In this document: positions 34,286 through 43,406 of the stretch, piece by piece
Numbering within the stretch: position 1 is the first letter of the stretch
Layout of the letters: the number at the start of each line of letters is the position of its first letter
NCBI GenBank assembly: GCA_028686135.1
Contig: JAQUCP010000014.1
Span: 1 to 64,000, forward strand
Reading direction: 5' to 3'
Length of the DNA: 64,000 bases
From: UBA12481 sp012523435
Lineage (GTDB): Bacteria > Bacteroidota > Bacteroidia > Bacteroidales > UBA12481
Translations under genes and position numbers: made by a program
The notes under the pieces: generated by a model
The model's database searches: none
What the model was told of the DNA's origin: nothing
The model's input: the letters and a program-made list of their open reading frames with translations, nothing else

Positions 34286-37200
34286 ATGAGTAACTTTGTT
34301 CATCTGCACCTTCACACCCAGTATTCCATCCTTGACGGGGCCACCCCCATTGAGGAGTTGATGAAGCGGGTTGTGGAGCTAAAAATGCCTGCCGTAGCCA
34401 TAACTGACCACGGCAATATGTATGGAGTCAAGCACTTCTATGATGTTGCCCGCGCAAATAATGTTAAGCCAATTATTGGATGTGAAGTGTATCTGGCACC
34501 AAACGGTCGCAGAGACAAGTCCGATATTGAAGACCGGAGTCGTTTTCATCTGGTACTGTTAGCCAAAAACAAGGCTGGATACCATAATCTGATCAAGATT
34601 GTCTCCCTGGCCTATCTGGAAGGCTTCTACTACAAACCTCGGATCGACTGGGAGCTGTTGGAGCTGTACCATGAGGGACTGATCGCCTGTTCCTCCTGTC
34701 TGGCAGGGGAGTTACCTCGTGCGGCTATGCACGGGCAAAAGGAGGCCGAAGAGGTGCTAATCAAATACAAAAACCTGTTTGGCGAAGATTATTACATTGA
34801 ATTACAGGACCATGGCCATCCGGAGCAACAGCAGGTAAATCCTATTCTGGCCGAGCTAGCTACCCGCCACGGCGTCAAGCTGATCGCCACTAACGACGTT
34901 CATTATCTGAACGAAAAAGATGCTGAAGCGCAGGATATTCTGCTCTGCCTGAGCACCAACAAGGATTTCAACGATAAGAGCCGGATGAAATTCATGGGCC
35001 AGGAGTATTTCAAGACTGAGGAGGAGATGCTACGGTTGTTTCCGGATCATCCCGAAGCCCTTTTGAACACCCTAGAGGTGGCTAACAAAGTCGAGGAGTA
35101 TGAGTTAGATCGCCCGGTGCTGCTGCCCGCATTTGTTCTTCCCGAGCCCTTCACTTCGCAAAACGATTATCTAAGGCACTTAACATACAAAGGGGCGAGC
35201 AAGCGATATCCCGATTTAACTGATGAGATCAGAAGCCGGATTGATTTTGAGCTTGAGGTGATCTCTGGGATGGGATTTGCTGGCTATTTCCTTATCGTAC
35301 AAGATTTTATCAAAGCTGCCCGCGAGCGCCAGGTATCAGTCGGGCCCGGACGCGGGTCGGCAGCCGGCTCAGCAGTAGCCTATTGTATCGGGATCACCAA
35401 TATCGATCCGATCAAGTATAAGCTACTTTTCGAGCGCTTCCTGAACCCTGAGCGGGTGACTATGCCCGATATCGACATCGACTTTGACGAGGACGGTCGG
35501 AAGGAAGTGATGAAGTATGTCCTGGACAAGTATGGTAAAGACCATGTTGCTCAGGTGGTTACCTTCGGATCGATGGGAGCCAAGTCCTCCATTCGCGATG
35601 TAGCAAGAGTTATCAGTCTTCCGCTTCCCGAGGCTAACCGATTGGCTAAGCTCGTACCCGAGGGGCCCCAGGTATCGCTCAAGAAATCGGTCCAGGAGGT
35701 TCCGGAGCTCCTGAAAGAGCAAAAAGAAGGAGAACCGTTAGTTCAAAAAACACTGGAGATGGCCATGATTCTGGAGGGCTCTGTCCGCCAGACCGGAATT
35801 CACGCCTGTGGTATCATCATCGGCCCCGACCCGTTGATCGAGCATATCCCGGTTGCTCTTTCGAAGGATTCCGACCTGATGGCTACTCAGTATGATGGGC
35901 ACTATCTGGAAAATGTGGGCATGTTGAAGATGGACTTCCTGGGGCTCAGAACTCTCTCTATCATACGTGATGCTCTCGAGAATATCCAACTCTCCAGGAG
36001 GATCACCATCGATATAGAGCAGATCCCCTACGATGACCTCCAAACCTTTGAGCTGTATCAGCGGGGTGAAACCATCGGAACTTTCCAGTTCGAATCACCC
36101 GGGATGAGAGGCTATCTCAAGGATTTAAAGCCGACTTGCCTGGAGGATTTGATTGCCATGAACGCTCTTTACCGGCCCGGCCCCATGGAATATATCCCGA
36201 TGTACATCCGGCGAAAAGCCGGGCTGGAACCGGTAGAATACCCGCATCCCTGGCTGGAGGATATCCTGCGCGACACGTACGGGATCATGGTGTATCAGGA
36301 ACAGATCATGCAGGCTGCACAGATAATCGGAGGATTCTCTCTTGGCAAGGCCGATTTGCTCCGCCGGGCGATGGGGAAAAAGAAGCCTGAGGTGATGGCT
36401 CAACAAAAAAGTATTTTCATCGAAGGTGCGGTTAGTAAAGGTGTTCCGAAAGAAAAAGCTTCAGAGATTTTTGAGGTGATGGCCGAATTTGCCAAGTATG
36501 GCTTTAACCGCTCACATTCAGCCGGTTATGCGGTTGTTGCTTTCCAGACAGCCTACCTCAAAGCCCACTATCCAGCCGAATTCATGGCCGCGGTGTTGAG
36601 CCGAAACCTGTCGGATATCAAAAAGATCACCTTCATGATGGACGAATGCCGGCGGATGGGTCTGCAGGTTCTCGGCCCTGATGTCAATGAGAGCTATCTG
36701 AAGTTCACTGTCAACAAGGAGGGGAATATCCGATTCGGGCTGGCTGCTGTAAAAGGTGTTGGCGAAGGTGTCGTTGAATCGATCGTCAAAGAACGGGATG
36801 CCAACGGCCCGTTTAAGGATATCTTCGACTTCGTCGAACGGTTAAGCCTGAAGGTTATCAACAAAAAAGTTGTGGAGTCACTCCTTTACAGCGGGTCGCT
36901 GGATAACATTTCACCCTACCCCCGCTACGCATATTTCTCAGGAGATGAAAAGAGTGGCACCTATATCGAACAGCTCATACGCTACGGTTCTAAAGTGCAG
37001 GAGGAGCAGGGTGGCTCCCAGATCAGTCTTTTTGGAGACATCAGCTCCATGAAACCATCACGCCCTGAACCACGTGCCAGCGAACCTTGGAGCAAGCTCC
37101 AGAAGCTGAACCTAGAGAAAGAACATGTAGGAATCTATCTGTCGGCACACCCGCTCGATGAATACAGGTTAGAAATTGACCACTTCTGCACCGCCAACCT

Positions 37201-37738
37201 CGCCGATCTGCAGGATCTCAGCAATCTGAAGAACAAAGAGTTATCTATGGCTGGCATTGTCACCGGAGTCGAACATAAAATGACCAAAAAGGGTAAGCCC
37301 TTTGGCCGGGTATCCCTAGAGGATTTTAATGACACCCACACATTCACTTTCTTTTCTCCAGAATATCTTGATTTTAAAAGGTTTATGGAGCCCGGTTATG
37401 CCCTGCTTTTGAAGGGAAAAGTGGAAAAGCATCGGTTCAATGAGGACGAATGGGAGCTGAAAATCAAGGAGATGAAGCTTTTAGCTGACGTGAGGGAGCA
37501 GATGATCAAGACGCTGACACTGAATATCAGTCTGGAAAAGATTCATCAGGAGTTCGTTGAAGAAGTATTGAATCAAATCAAGGAAAATAAGGGGAAAACC
37601 CTGCTGAAATTTAAAGTGTATGATCCTGTTGAAAAGATTGCTGTTGAACTTTTTAGTCGAAGTTATCGGATTGAAATGACACCATCTTTTATCGGTTTCC
37701 TGAACAAAAACTCCTTTCTTGAGTTTAAGATTGAGTAA
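34286..37738 (+). CDS. dnaE: DNA polymerase III subunit alpha
   Basis: DnaE is the replicative polymerase catalytic subunit. From the ATG at 34286 it is 1150 residues. The N-terminal PHP domain starts FVHLHLHTQYSILDGA and includes ITDHGNMYG. The polymerase core has GPGRGSAAGSAVAYCIGI and PDIDIDFDEDGRKEV (catalytic aspartates), plus YNRSHSAGYAVVAFQTAYLKAHYPAEF-type sequence in the fingers. An OB domain lies near residue 1000 (SMAGIVTGVEHKMTKKGKPFGRVSLED). No intein is present. Codons upstream to 34238 are read from leader that contains a TATTTTTG box (34271-34278), so the 34286 start is preferred. Confidence 0.97.
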   Translation: MSNFVHLHLHTQYSILDGATPIEELMKRVVELKMPAVAITDHGNMYGVKHFYDVARANNVKPIIGCEVYLAPNGRRDKSDIEDRSRFHLVLLAKNKAGYHNLIKIVSLAYLEGFYYKPRIDWELLELYHEGLIACSSCLAGELPRAAMHGQKEAEEVLIKYKNLFGEDYYIELQDHGHPEQQQVNPILAELATRHGVKLIATNDVHYLNEKDAEAQDILLCLSTNKDFNDKSRMKFMGQEYFKTEEEMLRLFPDHPEALLNTLEVANKVEEYELDRPVLLPAFVLPEPFTSQNDYLRHLTYKGASKRYPDLTDEIRSRIDFELEVISGMGFAGYFLIVQDFIKAARERQVSVGPGRGSAAGSAVAYCIGITNIDPIKYKLLFERFLNPERVTMPDIDIDFDEDGRKEVMKYVLDKYGKDHVAQVVTFGSMGAKSSIRDVARVISLPLPEANRLAKLVPEGPQVSLKKSVQEVPELLKEQKEGEPLVQKTLEMAMILEGSVRQTGIHACGIIIGPDPLIEHIPVALSKDSDLMATQYDGHYLENVGMLKMDFLGLRTLSIIRDALENIQLSRRITIDIEQIPYDDLQTFELYQRGETIGTFQFESPGMRGYLKDLKPTCLEDLIAMNALYRPGPMEYIPMYIRRKAGLEPVEYPHPWLEDILRDTYGIMVYQEQIMQAAQIIGGFSLGKADLLRRAMGKKKPEVMAQQKSIFIEGAVSKGVPKEKASEIFEVMAEFAKYGFNRSHSAGYAVVAFQTAYLKAHYPAEFMAAVLSRNLSDIKKITFMMDECRRMGLQVLGPDVNESYLKFTVNKEGNIRFGLAAVKGVGEGVVESIVKERDANGPFKDIFDFVERLSLKVINKKVVESLLYSGSLDNISPYPRYAYFSGDEKSGTYIEQLIRYGSKVQEEQGGSQISLFGDISSMKPSRPEPRASEPWSKLQKLNLEKEHVGIYLSAHPLDEYRLEIDHFCTANLADLQDLSNLKNKELSMAGIVTGVEHKMTKKGKPFGRVSLEDFNDTHTFTFFSPEYLDFKRFMEPGYALLLKGKVEKHRFNEDEWELKIKEMKLLADVREQMIKTLTLNISLEKIHQEFVEEVLNQIKENKGKTLLKFKVYDPVEKIAVELFSRSYRIEMTPSFIGFLNKNSFLEFKIE

Positions 37739-37813
37739 AAGCCGCAAGGGCATCCAGAAGGATAATTTTTTACCTTCGGCCTCATTGATAACTTTCAAAA
37801 AAAGAATTGAACC

Positions 37814-38134
37814 ATGACACTTGAGCTTACCGATTCAAACTTCCAGGAGATGATTGTCCAGTCGGACAAACCAGCTGTTGTTGATTTTTGGGCAGAATGG
37901 TGCGGTCCGTGCCGAATGATTACCCCGATAGTCAAAGAATTATCACAGGAGTACGATGGCCGTGTTGTGATCGGCAAAGTGGATGTTGACAACAATCCCG
38001 GGATTTCTGCTACCTATGGCATCCGGAATATCCCCACCCTTCTCTTTTTCAAGAATGGTGTAGTGGTTGACAAGCAGGTAGGGGTTGTACCCAAGGGGGC
38101 CCTCGTTCAGAAGATCGAAGCTTTACTGAAGTAA
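37814..38134 (+). CDS. trxA: Thioredoxin
   Basis: The protein is 106 residues and cytosolic, with the active site FWAEWCGPCRM and the conserved cis-Pro in GIRNIPTLLFFKNG. It reduces ribonucleotide reductase, peroxiredoxins and other proteins. No signal peptide is present. The stop codon is directly followed in frame by the conserved N-terminal coding sequence of the DUF58 gene, an odd arrangement described under findings. Confidence 0.97.
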   Translation: MTLELTDSNFQEMIVQSDKPAVVDFWAEWCGPCRMITPIVKELSQEYDGRVVIGKVDVDNNPGISATYGIRNIPTLLFFKNGVVVDKQVGVVPKGALVQKIEALLK

Positions 38135-38215
38135 TCCGACTACGACAGCATCAGAAATCTTGCCGAAATCGAAGAGTGGGGCAGCCTTTACCAGCTCGAC
38201 CTGATCGCCAGACAG

Positions 38216-39088
38216 GTGGTTGAAGGATTCATCACCGGTCTGCACCGGAGTCCTTATCACGGTTTTTCAGTCGAGTTTGCTGAGCATCGTCATTATAATC
38301 CGGGTGAATCCACCCGGCATATTGATTGGAAGTTATTCGGCAAAACAGATAAGCTTTTTGTCAAGCGCTTTGAGGAAGAGACCAATTTGCGCGCTCATCT
38401 GATTATTGACACCTCCTCGTCGATGCTCTTTCCCATTGCTGAAAAGCGGGTTCAGAGCAAGCTTTTTTTCTCAGTATATGCTGCCGCGGCGCTGATCAGG
38501 CTGATCCGGCAGCAGCGTGATGCTGTTGGGCTCACGCTCTTTTCCTCTGAGATTGAGCTTACTACCACAGCGAAACTCAGCGAGGTTCATCACCAGTATT
38601 TGATCGGGGAATTGACCCGCCTGCTGGAGAAGTCGGAGAAGGCCGATCCAAAAGAGAATCTGAACCGAGTCACCCATGCCGCCGAAACTATCCACCAGAT
38701 GGCAGAGCTTTTCCACAAACGGAGCCTCGTAATTCTGTTTACCGACATGCTTGATGAAGGGAATCCGGAGGAGCTCTTCTCGGCCTTACGGCACTTCCGG
38801 TACAACAAACATGAGGTCATCCTGTTTCATGTAAGGGATCGTCAACTGGAGGAAAAGTTCGATTATCCGGCTAGGCCTCATCGTTTTGTCGATATGGAGA
38901 CTGGCCAATCACTCCGCATCAACCCGGCAGAGATCCGCAAGGCCTACCAGGAACGGATCCAATCATACTTCTCGGAAGTAAAACTCCGGTGTGGGCAGTA
39001 TGATATCGATTTTGTAGAAGCAGATATCCGGGAGGATTTCAGGGAAGTGTTGCTGCCTTTTCTCATCCGCAGACAGAAACTATTCTAA
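38216..39088 (+). CDS. DUF58 domain protein (vWA-like fold), start uncertain
   Basis: The protein is at least 290 residues from the GTG at 38216. It shows the DUF58 hallmark HRSPYHGFSVEFAEHRHYNPGES followed by RHIDWKLFG, then a vWA-like core with LIIDTSSSMLFP (MIDAS-like DxSxS). DUF58 proteins usually work with MoxR ATPases, but none is adjacent here. The frame is open upstream to the trxA stop and encodes EEWGSLYQLDLIARQVVEGF, which looks like the true conserved N-terminus. No ATG, GTG or TTG occurs in frame between 38135 and 38215, so the real start is either a rare codon (ATC at 38150, for example) or was lost. Confidence 0.85.
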   Translation: MVEGFITGLHRSPYHGFSVEFAEHRHYNPGESTRHIDWKLFGKTDKLFVKRFEEETNLRAHLIIDTSSSMLFPIAEKRVQSKLFFSVYAAAALIRLIRQQRDAVGLTLFSSEIELTTTAKLSEVHHQYLIGELTRLLEKSEKADPKENLNRVTHAAETIHQMAELFHKRSLVILFTDMLDEGNPEELFSALRHFRYNKHEVILFHVRDRQLEEKFDYPARPHRFVDMETGQSLRINPAEIRKAYQERIQSYFSEVKLRCGQYDIDFVEADIREDFREVLLPFLIRRQKLF

Positions 39089-39094
39089 ACCCGA

Positions 39095-40570
39095 TCAAAG
39101 AAGCGGGCTGAAGATGCGGGCTATGGATTCCTGCAGTTTGTGATACCAGGGCCGACTCTTCCACTCCGCCAGGCTCATCTCCCTGGAGTATTCCAGGTCG
39201 TCCATGAAATCGAGTCGAAGCTGCTGCGAAAGCTTCTGGTCATAAATCAGGGCATTGACCTCAAAATCCTGATTGAAGCTGCGGATATCCATGTTAGCGG
39301 TACCTACCGAGGCAAAGATATCATCCACGATCATGAGCTTACTATGCGTAAATCCCCTGTGATACAGATGGATATGAGTGCCGCACTCCAGCAACTCCGT
39401 CAGATAAGAGCGGCTGCTGCGACCCACGATCCAGCTATCGTTTTTCTCGGGCAGGAGCAGCCTGACCTCCACGCCGCTGAGGGCTGCCGTTTTCAAGGCA
39501 GTCATAATACTTTCGTTGGGCAAGAAATAAGGTGTTGAAATATACACATAGCGTTCTGCCGTGGCAATGGCAGAAAAATAGGCCTGCATGATGCTCTGCC
39601 AATCAGAATCAGGACCGCTGGCCACAATTTGAACCAGGCACTCGTTGGTAATCCGGCTCTCCGGAAAATAAGACTGATCATAGTCGGATGAGTGGTTCGC
39701 AAAATTCCAGTCGAGCAGAAAGATCGCCTGGAGGCTCCTGACCGATTCGCCCTCCAGCCTCAGGTGAATATCCCGCCAATGGTTTTTTGGGCCCAACCCG
39801 CGAAGGTAGCGGTCGGCAATGTTTAACCCACCAACAAACCCTACCTGGCCATCCACTACGATGATTTTTCGGTGAAGGCGATAATTGAGCTTATTGGCGA
39901 AAACATACGTCCGCACGGGTAAAAAGCTGCATACCTCGGCTCCGGCAGAAGTCAGCTCGCGAATATATCGCCTTGATAATGACCAACTCCCAAGGTCATC
40001 ATATAACACCTTAACCTTCACCCCGGCACGGGCTTTTCTCACCAGGATATCTTTTATGCGATTCCCAATCTGATCGTCCTCGATGATATAAAACTCGAAA
40101 TGGATATGATTGGTGGCCCTTTCCAGCTCATAAATGATCGATCCGAAGGTTTGACGCCCATTATTGAGAATCCTGATCCGGTTTCGCTCGGTAATCAGCG
40201 CTTTAGAATTGTTGAGCAGCAACTTCATTAAATGGCGCTTTGGCGTCAGCCGCTCATCCCGGATGAATAGTTTCTGATTCAAGCGGATCATCTGGTCGCG
40301 AAGAAGCCGGTCGAGCGACATGCGGTCGGCGATCTCCTTCATACTGATAATCTTACGCTTTCTTGGATTGACTCCAAGGTAGATATAAAGAATGACTCCT
40401 CCGATCGGCACCAGAAAGAGGATGAGAATCCACGCGATGGTTTTGATGGGGTCGTGGTTCTCCAGCACAATCACGATGATCATGACCACAATGGTGATCA
40501 ACAAGATCACATCCAGCAACAGCCAAAAACCGCCGCGCTCTCCCAGAGTACTGAAGATGCTGGATAACAT
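39095..40570 (-). CDS. cls: Cardiolipin synthase (phospholipase D family)
   Basis: The protein is 491 residues. Two N-terminal membrane segments (LLLDVILLITIVVMIIVIVL and IAWILILFLVPIGGVILYIY) are followed by two PLD domains with HKD motifs: LHRKIIVVDGQVGFVGGLN and THSKLMIVDDIFASVGTANMD. Cls joins two phosphatidylglycerol molecules to make cardiolipin in the inner membrane. The length and topology match bacterial ClsA. The start ATG at 40570 lies 26 bases from the palindromic repeat; rmuC is divergent on the other side. The end lies six bases from the convergent DUF58 gene. Confidence 0.95.
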   Translation of the reverse strand: MLSSIFSTLGERGGFWLLLDVILLITIVVMIIVIVLENHDPIKTIAWILILFLVPIGGVILYIYLGVNPRKRKIISMKEIADRMSLDRLLRDQMIRLNQKLFIRDERLTPKRHLMKLLLNNSKALITERNRIRILNNGRQTFGSIIYELERATNHIHFEFYIIEDDQIGNRIKDILVRKARAGVKVKVLYDDLGSWSLSRRYIRELTSAGAEVCSFLPVRTYVFANKLNYRLHRKIIVVDGQVGFVGGLNIADRYLRGLGPKNHWRDIHLRLEGESVRSLQAIFLLDWNFANHSSDYDQSYFPESRITNECLVQIVASGPDSDWQSIMQAYFSAIATAERYVYISTPYFLPNESIMTALKTAALSGVEVRLLLPEKNDSWIVGRSSRSYLTELLECGTHIHLYHRGFTHSKLMIVDDIFASVGTANMDIRSFNQDFEVNALIYDQKLSQQLRLDFMDDLEYSREMSLAEWKSRPWYHKLQESIARIFSPLL

Positions 40571-40592
40571 GGTATAAATTTAAACAAATTTT

Positions 40593-40640
40593 AAACCTGT
40601 CAGGTTTATAGACCTGTCAGGTTTTGAAAACCTGACAGGT
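40593..40640. repeat. Three-unit palindromic repeat (copy 2)
   Basis: CCTGWCAGG units lie at 40596, 40613 and 40631, spaced 17 and 18 bases as in copy 1 at 33449-33498. The last two form a perfect 14-bp inverted repeat (40612-40625 with 40627-40640) around one G. Centre bases are T, T, A here and A, A, T in copy 1. It sits between divergent cls and rmuC. Confidence 0.85.
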
Positions 40641-40653
40641 GTAATTACCTTTA
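40623..40653 (+). promoter_or_regulatory. rmuC: Possible rmuC promoter overlapping the palindrome, TTTG-N19-TACCTTTA
   Basis: TTTG (40623-40626) is formed by the centre of the inverted repeat. After 19 bases TACCTTTA (40646-40653) matches the -7 consensus except for its last base. The box ends six bases before the ATG at 40660. Confidence 0.4.
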
Positions 40654-40659
40654 TCAACT

Positions 40660-42081
40660 ATGGAAACCATCATTTTGTTATCCGTTGCTATCCTGCTTCT
40701 GGTGATTTCGATCATTCTGCAGTTCAGGAAGAAGCCGGACAAATCCGCCGAACGCGACAAGTATTTAATCGACCATTTTGATAAGACTATTGTCCGGATT
40801 GAAGGAGCAGTTAAGGAGGAGGTCCGGATTAACCGGGAAGAGTTAACCAGGGGGTTGAGCCAGATGCAGGCATCCCTCATTGAGATGCTGAACCAGATGT
40901 CGCGAACCCAGCTGGAACAGCTCAAGGGTATCATTGAAACCGTTCAACAGTCGCTCGGCTCCATGAACCGATCGCTGGATGAGAAGATCGGATCTCTCAC
41001 CACCAAAGCTGATGAAAACAGCAAGATTGGACGGGAGGAGTTGACAAAGAACCTGAAGGAATTTTCTGACACCATGACTCTGCAGATGGATAAGATCAGC
41101 AACAAGGTGGAAGAACGACTTAAGGACCTGAATACGAACACAGAAAAGCGTCTAGATCAGATTCGCGAGACCGTTGACGAAAAGTTGCAAAAGACGCTGA
41201 ATGAACGACTTGGGCAATCATTTGAGCTAGTCAGCAAACAGTTGGAGAGTGTTCAGAAGGGGTTAGGCGAAATGCAGACTCTGGCGCAGGATGTTGGCGG
41301 CCTGAAGAAAGTATTGGGCAATGTGAAGCTCCGCGGGGGGCTGGGCGAGGTGCGCCTGGAGCTTCTGCTGGAGCAGATCCTGGCACCCGAGCAGTATGAG
41401 GCGAACGTTAAGACAAAGAAAGGCTCGACCGACCTCGTTGAATTTGCCATCCGGCTGCCCGGGAAAGATGAAGATAATAGCATCGTTTATTTACCTATCG
41501 ATGCTAAATTTCCTCAGGAGGATTATCTGCAGCTTACCGAGGCTTACGAAAACGGCAACCCCGAGATGATGGAGGCAGCTTCCAAAAGGCTGGAGACTGT
41601 AATCCGCAGAATGGCTAAGGACATCCGCGACAAATACATTGATCCGCCCAACACCACTGAATTTGGAATCCTTTTCCTACCGTTCGAGGGCGTTTATGCC
41701 GAAGTCGTTCGCCGGGTCGCCCTGATGGAGACTCTTCAACGAGATTATCGTATCATCGTCACCGGCCCCACCACACTGGCCGCCATCCTCAACAGCCTGC
41801 AGATGGGGTTCAAAACCCTGGCTATCCAAAAGAGAAGCAGCGAAGTCTGGAAGGTTCTTGGAGCCATCAAAACTGAATTCGAGAAATTTGGCGGACTGCT
41901 CGATAAGGCCAAAAAGAACCTGCTGACAGCATCCAATCAGCTGGATGAGCTCTCCGGAACCCGCACCAATGCTATCCAAAGGAAATTAAGAAATGTAGAA
42001 TCGCTACCCCAGGCTGAGGCTTCCGCCTATCTGCCTGAAATAGGGGAAAACAATGAGCTGGAAGAAAATTCAACCCCATGA
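40660..42081 (+). CDS. rmuC: DNA recombination protein RmuC
   Basis: The protein is 473 residues. An N-terminal membrane anchor (IILLSVAILLLVISIILQF) is followed by a long coiled coil (about 40-210) and then the RmuC nuclease-like domain. Family motifs seen are LRGGLGEVRLELLLEQILAP, YLPIDAKFPQEDYLQL, the segment around NTTEFGILFLPFEGVYAEVV and ATAL-type ILNSLQMGF. RmuC limits inversions and is thought to process recombination intermediates; the biochemistry is not settled. Its stop overlaps the pepT start (ATGA), so the two are coupled. Confidence 0.94.
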   Translation: METIILLSVAILLLVISIILQFRKKPDKSAERDKYLIDHFDKTIVRIEGAVKEEVRINREELTRGLSQMQASLIEMLNQMSRTQLEQLKGIIETVQQSLGSMNRSLDEKIGSLTTKADENSKIGREELTKNLKEFSDTMTLQMDKISNKVEERLKDLNTNTEKRLDQIRETVDEKLQKTLNERLGQSFELVSKQLESVQKGLGEMQTLAQDVGGLKKVLGNVKLRGGLGEVRLELLLEQILAPEQYEANVKTKKGSTDLVEFAIRLPGKDEDNSIVYLPIDAKFPQEDYLQLTEAYENGNPEMMEAASKRLETVIRRMAKDIRDKYIDPPNTTEFGILFLPFEGVYAEVVRRVALMETLQRDYRIIVTGPTTLAAILNSLQMGFKTLAIQKRSSEVWKVLGAIKTEFEKFGGLLDKAKKNLLTASNQLDELSGTRTNAIQRKLRNVESLPQAEASAYLPEIGENNELEENSTP

Positions 42082-43331
42082 GAATCAATAAGAATCAAAT
42101 CGCGCAACGCTTCATAAAATACGCCCGGATCGAAACAACCTCAAATCCGGCATCAGGCAACTGCCCAAGCACTCCAGGGCAAATTGAGCTGGCGAAAATC
42201 CTGATGATTGATTTGCTGGAAGCCGGATGTATCGACGTGCATCTCAACGAATTTGGATACCTCACCGCTACCCTCCCCGCCAATACCACCGATAAACTAC
42301 CGGTAATCGGCCTCATCGCCCATCTGGACACCAGCCCCGACTTGCAAGGTCGGGATGTCAATCCCAGAATTGTCGAAAAATACCCAGGTGGAGATATCCC
42401 GCTGGATCCCGGCGAGAAGATCATGCTCCGTCCAACTGACTTCCCGGAGCTTAACCAGTATATTGGCCAAGACCTGATTGTTACCGACGGGAATACGCTC
42501 CTGGGTGCTGACGATAAAGCCGGAATTGCCGTGATCATCGAGGCCATCACACACCTGAATCAACACCCGGAAATCCGACATGGTCAGGTAAAAATCTGCT
42601 TTACCCCTGATGAGGAGATCGGGCGTGGAGCTGATCGATTTGATGTTCAACGCTTTGGGGCAGATTTTGCCTATACCATCGACGGGGGCGCCATCGGTGA
42701 TCTGGAATACGAGAATTTCAATGCAGCAGCAGCGTCCATCCGAATCCATGGTCGCAATGTGCATCCAGGAACGGCTAAAGATAAGATGATCAATGCAATA
42801 CAGCTGGCTGTCGACTTCCATAACCAGCTACCTAAAGGTGACCGGCCCGAGCATACCGAAGGATATGAAGGATTCTTTCACCTGATCCGACTCAATGGCG
42901 GCGTGGAAAAAGCCAGGCTCGAATACATCATCCGCGACCATGACTCGAAAAACTTTGCCGAACGGAAAGAGATGCTCCGGAATATCACATCCAGGTTCAA
43001 CACAACCTACCCACCGAAAACCGTCGAGCTGGTTATCAAAGATCAGTATTTCAACATGAAAGAGAAGATCGAACCGGTGATCTATATCGTTGAGCTGGCA
43101 GCAGAAGCTATGCGGATGGCCGGCATCGAGCCCCGAATCGCACCTATCCGAGGCGGAACCGACGGTGCCAGACTCTCCTTTATGGGACTGCCAACCCCTA
43201 ACCTCTTCACCGGCGGACACAATTTTCACGGACGGTACGAATTTATCCCCATCCAATCCATGGTCGCATCCGCTGAGGTCATCATCAACCTGCTAATGAT
43301 CGCCGCCAAAAGCAGGAATAAACAATCTTGA
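42078..43331 (+). CDS. pepT: Peptidase T (tripeptide aminopeptidase)
   Basis: The protein is 417 residues, an M20-family zinc peptidase removing N-terminal residues from tripeptides in the cytosol. Visible motifs are LIAHLDTSPD (zinc His and Asp), NTLLGADDKAGIA (bridging Asp), FTPDEEIGRGADRF (catalytic Glu pair), TIDGGAIGDLEYENFNAA, and the late metal His in FTGGHNFHGRYEFIP. The gene starts within the rmuC stop codon (4-base overlap). It ends 75 bases before the dehydrogenase operon. Confidence 0.96.
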   Translation: MRINKNQIAQRFIKYARIETTSNPASGNCPSTPGQIELAKILMIDLLEAGCIDVHLNEFGYLTATLPANTTDKLPVIGLIAHLDTSPDLQGRDVNPRIVEKYPGGDIPLDPGEKIMLRPTDFPELNQYIGQDLIVTDGNTLLGADDKAGIAVIIEAITHLNQHPEIRHGQVKICFTPDEEIGRGADRFDVQRFGADFAYTIDGGAIGDLEYENFNAAAASIRIHGRNVHPGTAKDKMINAIQLAVDFHNQLPKGDRPEHTEGYEGFFHLIRLNGGVEKARLEYIIRDHDSKNFAERKEMLRNITSRFNTTYPPKTVELVIKDQYFNMKEKIEPVIYIVELAAEAMRMAGIEPRIAPIRGGTDGARLSFMGLPTPNLFTGGHNFHGRYEFIPIQSMVASAEVIINLLMIAAKSRNKQS

Positions 43332-43406
43332 TTCTTGTTTGTTTGATTGGAACCCGGACAGGCTAATTAAGCCACCAACGGGTATCTAATCTTCAACAAA
43401 CAAGAA

